A stretch of 64,000 nucleotides of DNA, taken from contig CALGSZ010000156.1 of the NCBI GenBank assembly GCA_937901745.1, positions 1-64,000 on the forward strand. The letters are read 5' to 3'. This DNA is from an uncultured Chloroflexota bacterium (lineage in GTDB: Bacteria; Chloroflexota; Chloroflexia; Thermomicrobiales; UBA6265). The notes below the pieces were generated by a model. The model saw nothing but the letters and a program-made list of their open reading frames with translations. It was not told the origin of the DNA and made no database searches. Positions 62,312-64,000 of the stretch are shown here, piece after piece (positions within the stretch are counted from its first letter, which is position 1; each line of letters begins with the position of its first letter). The position numbers were made by a program, and so were the translations under genes.

Positions 62312-64000
62312 TTAGAAGTCAGTGGTGAGGACGGGCCGTCCCCGGACGCCATCCGCTGGGCCGATGATCCCTTCCTCCTCCATCCGCTCGATCAGGCGAG
62401 CGGCGCGGTTGTAGCCGATGCGCAACCGCCGTTGGAGCATCGAGGCCGAGGCTGTCCCCTGCTCGCGCACGATCTCCAGCGCCTTCTCCATCAGCGGGTC
62501 CTCGTCCTCATCGTCGTCCAGCGAGCCGTTGCTGCTCGGCACCTCCAGCCACTCGCGAGGATACTGCGGCACCGGCGCGACCGAATGCCAGTGGTTGACG
62601 AGGTATTGGACGTCCTTATCTTCGATGAACGCGCCCTGGATCCGAATCGGCTTCGCCGCATCCGGCGGGAGGAAGAGCATGTCGCCACGCCCGAGGAGGC
62701 GCTCCGCCCCTGGCATGTCGAGGACGACGCGGCTGTCGGTCAGTGAGGTTACGGCGAAGGCGATACGCGCCGGGACGTTCGCCTTGATCAAGCCAGTGAT
62801 GACGTCAACGGACGGCCGCTGGGTGGCGATGATGAGGTGAATGCCGGCGGCGCGACCCATCTGCGTCAGGCGGCAGAGCAGGGTCTCGACCTCGTCCGGG
62901 GAGGTCATCATCAGGTCCGCCAGCTCGTCAATGATGACGACGAAGTATGGCAGGTTCTCCGCCCGCGGCTCGTCGGCCATCTTCATCCGGTAGCCATCGA
63001 GGTTGCGGACGCCGTTCTTCGAGAAGATGTCGTAGCGGCGCTGCATCTCCTGCACGACGAGACGCAGAACACCCACGACCTTGTCCATCTCCGTCACGAC
63101 GGGGCACTGGAGATGGGGCACGCCGTTGTAGAGGGTCAGCTCGACCATCTTGGGGTCGATCATCAGGAGACGCAAATCCTGCGGCCGCTTGGTGAGGAGG
63201 AACGTCGAGATGATCGCGTTCAGCCCAACGCTCTTCCCGGAGCCGGTCGCCCCCGCGATGAGCAGGTGCGGCATCCGCGTCAGGTCGTGGACGACGTACT
63301 TGCCGTTGACATCTCGCCCGAGCGGGATCGGCAGCTTGGCCTTGGAGCGCGCGAATTGCGGGGATTCGAGCGTCTCACGCAACCCAACCGTCGCGACCTG
63401 CGCATTCGGAATCTCAATACCCACCCGCGCCATGCCGGGAACGGGCGCCTCGATGCGGATGCTCGGCGCCGCCAGCGCGAGCGCCAGGTCGTTCTGCAGC
63501 TCGGTGATCCGGCGCACCTTGACGCCCACGCCCGGCTCGAGGGTGAACTGCGTCACCGCCGGCCCAGGATTGATCTCCCGCACCCGAGCTTCGACCTTGT
63601 AGCTGGCGAGCTTGTCCTCGATCAGGCGCGCCTTTGCCTCGAGCTCCGCGACATCGAGCTTGACCTCATCGTAGAGGGAAAGCCGGCTCAGATCGGGCAG
63701 CGGCAGGAGATCGCCATCCGTGGAGCTCGAGGCGGGCGTGGCGCGGGTGACGGCCGTGGCCGGCTTGGGCTCGATCTTCGGCAAGTTGATGACCGGCGGG
63801 GTCGCCGGCAGCGGCTTCGGCTTGCTCTCCTCGGTCGAGCGCGCGATCACAACCGGCTTGGAAGCGCGAGGCGGCTCCGGCTCTGCGACTTCCTCGCTCT
63901 CGTCGTACTCGTCATCCCAGTCCACGAAGAGACGTTGCGGCCAGAGGGCCTTGAGGTCGTGGTAGAAGGTGCGCAGATCGGTCCCGGCGAGCAGGAACAC
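62312..64000 (-). CDS. ftsK: DNA translocase FtsK/SpoIIIE, C-terminal part (5' end beyond window)
   Basis: 562 residues are visible and the gene continues past 64000. The first residues (FLLAGTDLRTFYHDL) probably follow the last membrane helix. A Pro/Glu-rich linker leads to the alpha/beta motor with Walker A LIAGATGSGKSVGLNAII (near visible residue 246) and Walker B FVVIIDELADLMMTSPDEVE. The LLGRGDMLFLPPDAAKPIRIQG segment follows. The C-terminal gamma winged helix recognising KOPS-like sites is ASMLQRRLRIGYNRAARLIE with RPVLTTDF at the end. It segregates chromosomes at division. Confidence 0.97.
   Translation of the reverse strand: MFLLAGTDLRTFYHDLKALWPQRLFVDWDDEYDESEEVAEPEPPRASKPVVIARSTEESKPKPLPATPPVINLPKIEPKPATAVTRATPASSSTDGDLLPLPDLSRLSLYDEVKLDVAELEAKARLIEDKLASYKVEARVREINPGPAVTQFTLEPGVGVKVRRITELQNDLALALAAPSIRIEAPVPGMARVGIEIPNAQVATVGLRETLESPQFARSKAKLPIPLGRDVNGKYVVHDLTRMPHLLIAGATGSGKSVGLNAIISTFLLTKRPQDLRLLMIDPKMVELTLYNGVPHLQCPVVTEMDKVVGVLRLVVQEMQRRYDIFSKNGVRNLDGYRMKMADEPRAENLPYFVVIIDELADLMMTSPDEVETLLCRLTQMGRAAGIHLIIATQRPSVDVITGLIKANVPARIAFAVTSLTDSRVVLDMPGAERLLGRGDMLFLPPDAAKPIRIQGAFIEDKDVQYLVNHWHSVAPVPQYPREWLEVPSSNGSLDDDEDEDPLMEKALEIVREQGTASASMLQRRLRIGYNRAARLIERMEEEGIIGPADGVRGRPVLTTDF

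Overview
The window is about 62-63% GC, gene-dense chromosomal DNA. It looks like a member of the Chloroflexota, probably Thermomicrobia/Sphaerobacter-like. That placement is inference from GC content, gene set and protein character (SpoIIIAA-like ATPase with R3H next to tmk and a DarA-type protein, system II cytochrome c maturation, Glu/Asp-tRNA amidotransferase, very large NB-ARC/LuxR regulator); no 16S rRNA is present. No insertion sequence, prophage, CRISPR array or integrase was seen. Three tRNAs are present: Gln(CTG), Pro(CGG) and Arg(CCT).

Layout. 1-7.2 kb: tRNA-Gln, a DNA replication/repair block (pcrA, dgt, dnaG) and a convergent selA behind tRNA-Pro. 7.2-11 kb: tRNA-Arg, an MshA-like glycosyltransferase, a class III aminotransferase and a small unknown gene. 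11-14.4 kb: a TPP-riboswitch-controlled thiamine operon, thiD-thiG-(thiE-tenI fusion)-thiS. 14.4-21.3 kb: a short O6-alkylguanine methyltransferase, secA, an alanine-rich membrane coiled-coil protein, mnmG and a phosphoesterase. 21.3-23.3 kb: UspA plus two TrkA/RCK proteins, followed by a MITE-like inverted-repeat element. 23.3-31.2 kb: glutamate dehydrogenase, gatB, a NuoG/FdhA-like protein with its NuoI-like partner, and an aldehyde dehydrogenase. 31.3-35.5 kb: a LuxR/NB-ARC regulator upstream of a Tat-exported tandem vanadium-haloperoxidase/PAP2 protein. 35.5-44 kb: nfo-smpB, two SAM methyltransferases, aroC, GNAT, an orphan family-5 solute-binding lipoprotein/protein, and a P-loop protein paired with a SpoIIE-type phosphatase.

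44.1-46 kb holds the most unusual non-coding segment. A near-consensus promoter is overlaid by three interleaved CTAG-type dyads. It is followed by an intrinsic terminator, a 9-codon Trp-containing leader ORF with an excellent Shine-Dalgarno, a second intrinsic terminator and a structured leader, and then a membrane HD-GYP (c-di-GMP phosphodiesterase-type) gene.

46-64 kb: HAD hydrolase-trmD, a winged-helix AAA ATPase, recO, a ccdA-resB-resC-tlpA cytochrome c maturation operon, KDPG aldolase, nrtR-nadK, a zinc-ribbon membrane protein, darA-tmk-SpoIIIAA/R3H-GNAT, recR and the 3' part of ftsK, which runs off the window.

Most of the content is housekeeping. The items I rate worth following are the 44.1-44.6 kb regulatory leader, the ThiE-TenI fusion, the FdhA-like NuoG lacking its Sec/Cys ligand, the tandem haloperoxidase with one degenerate active site, and the nucleotide-signalling clusters (darA-tmk-R3H ATPase, nrtR-nadK).
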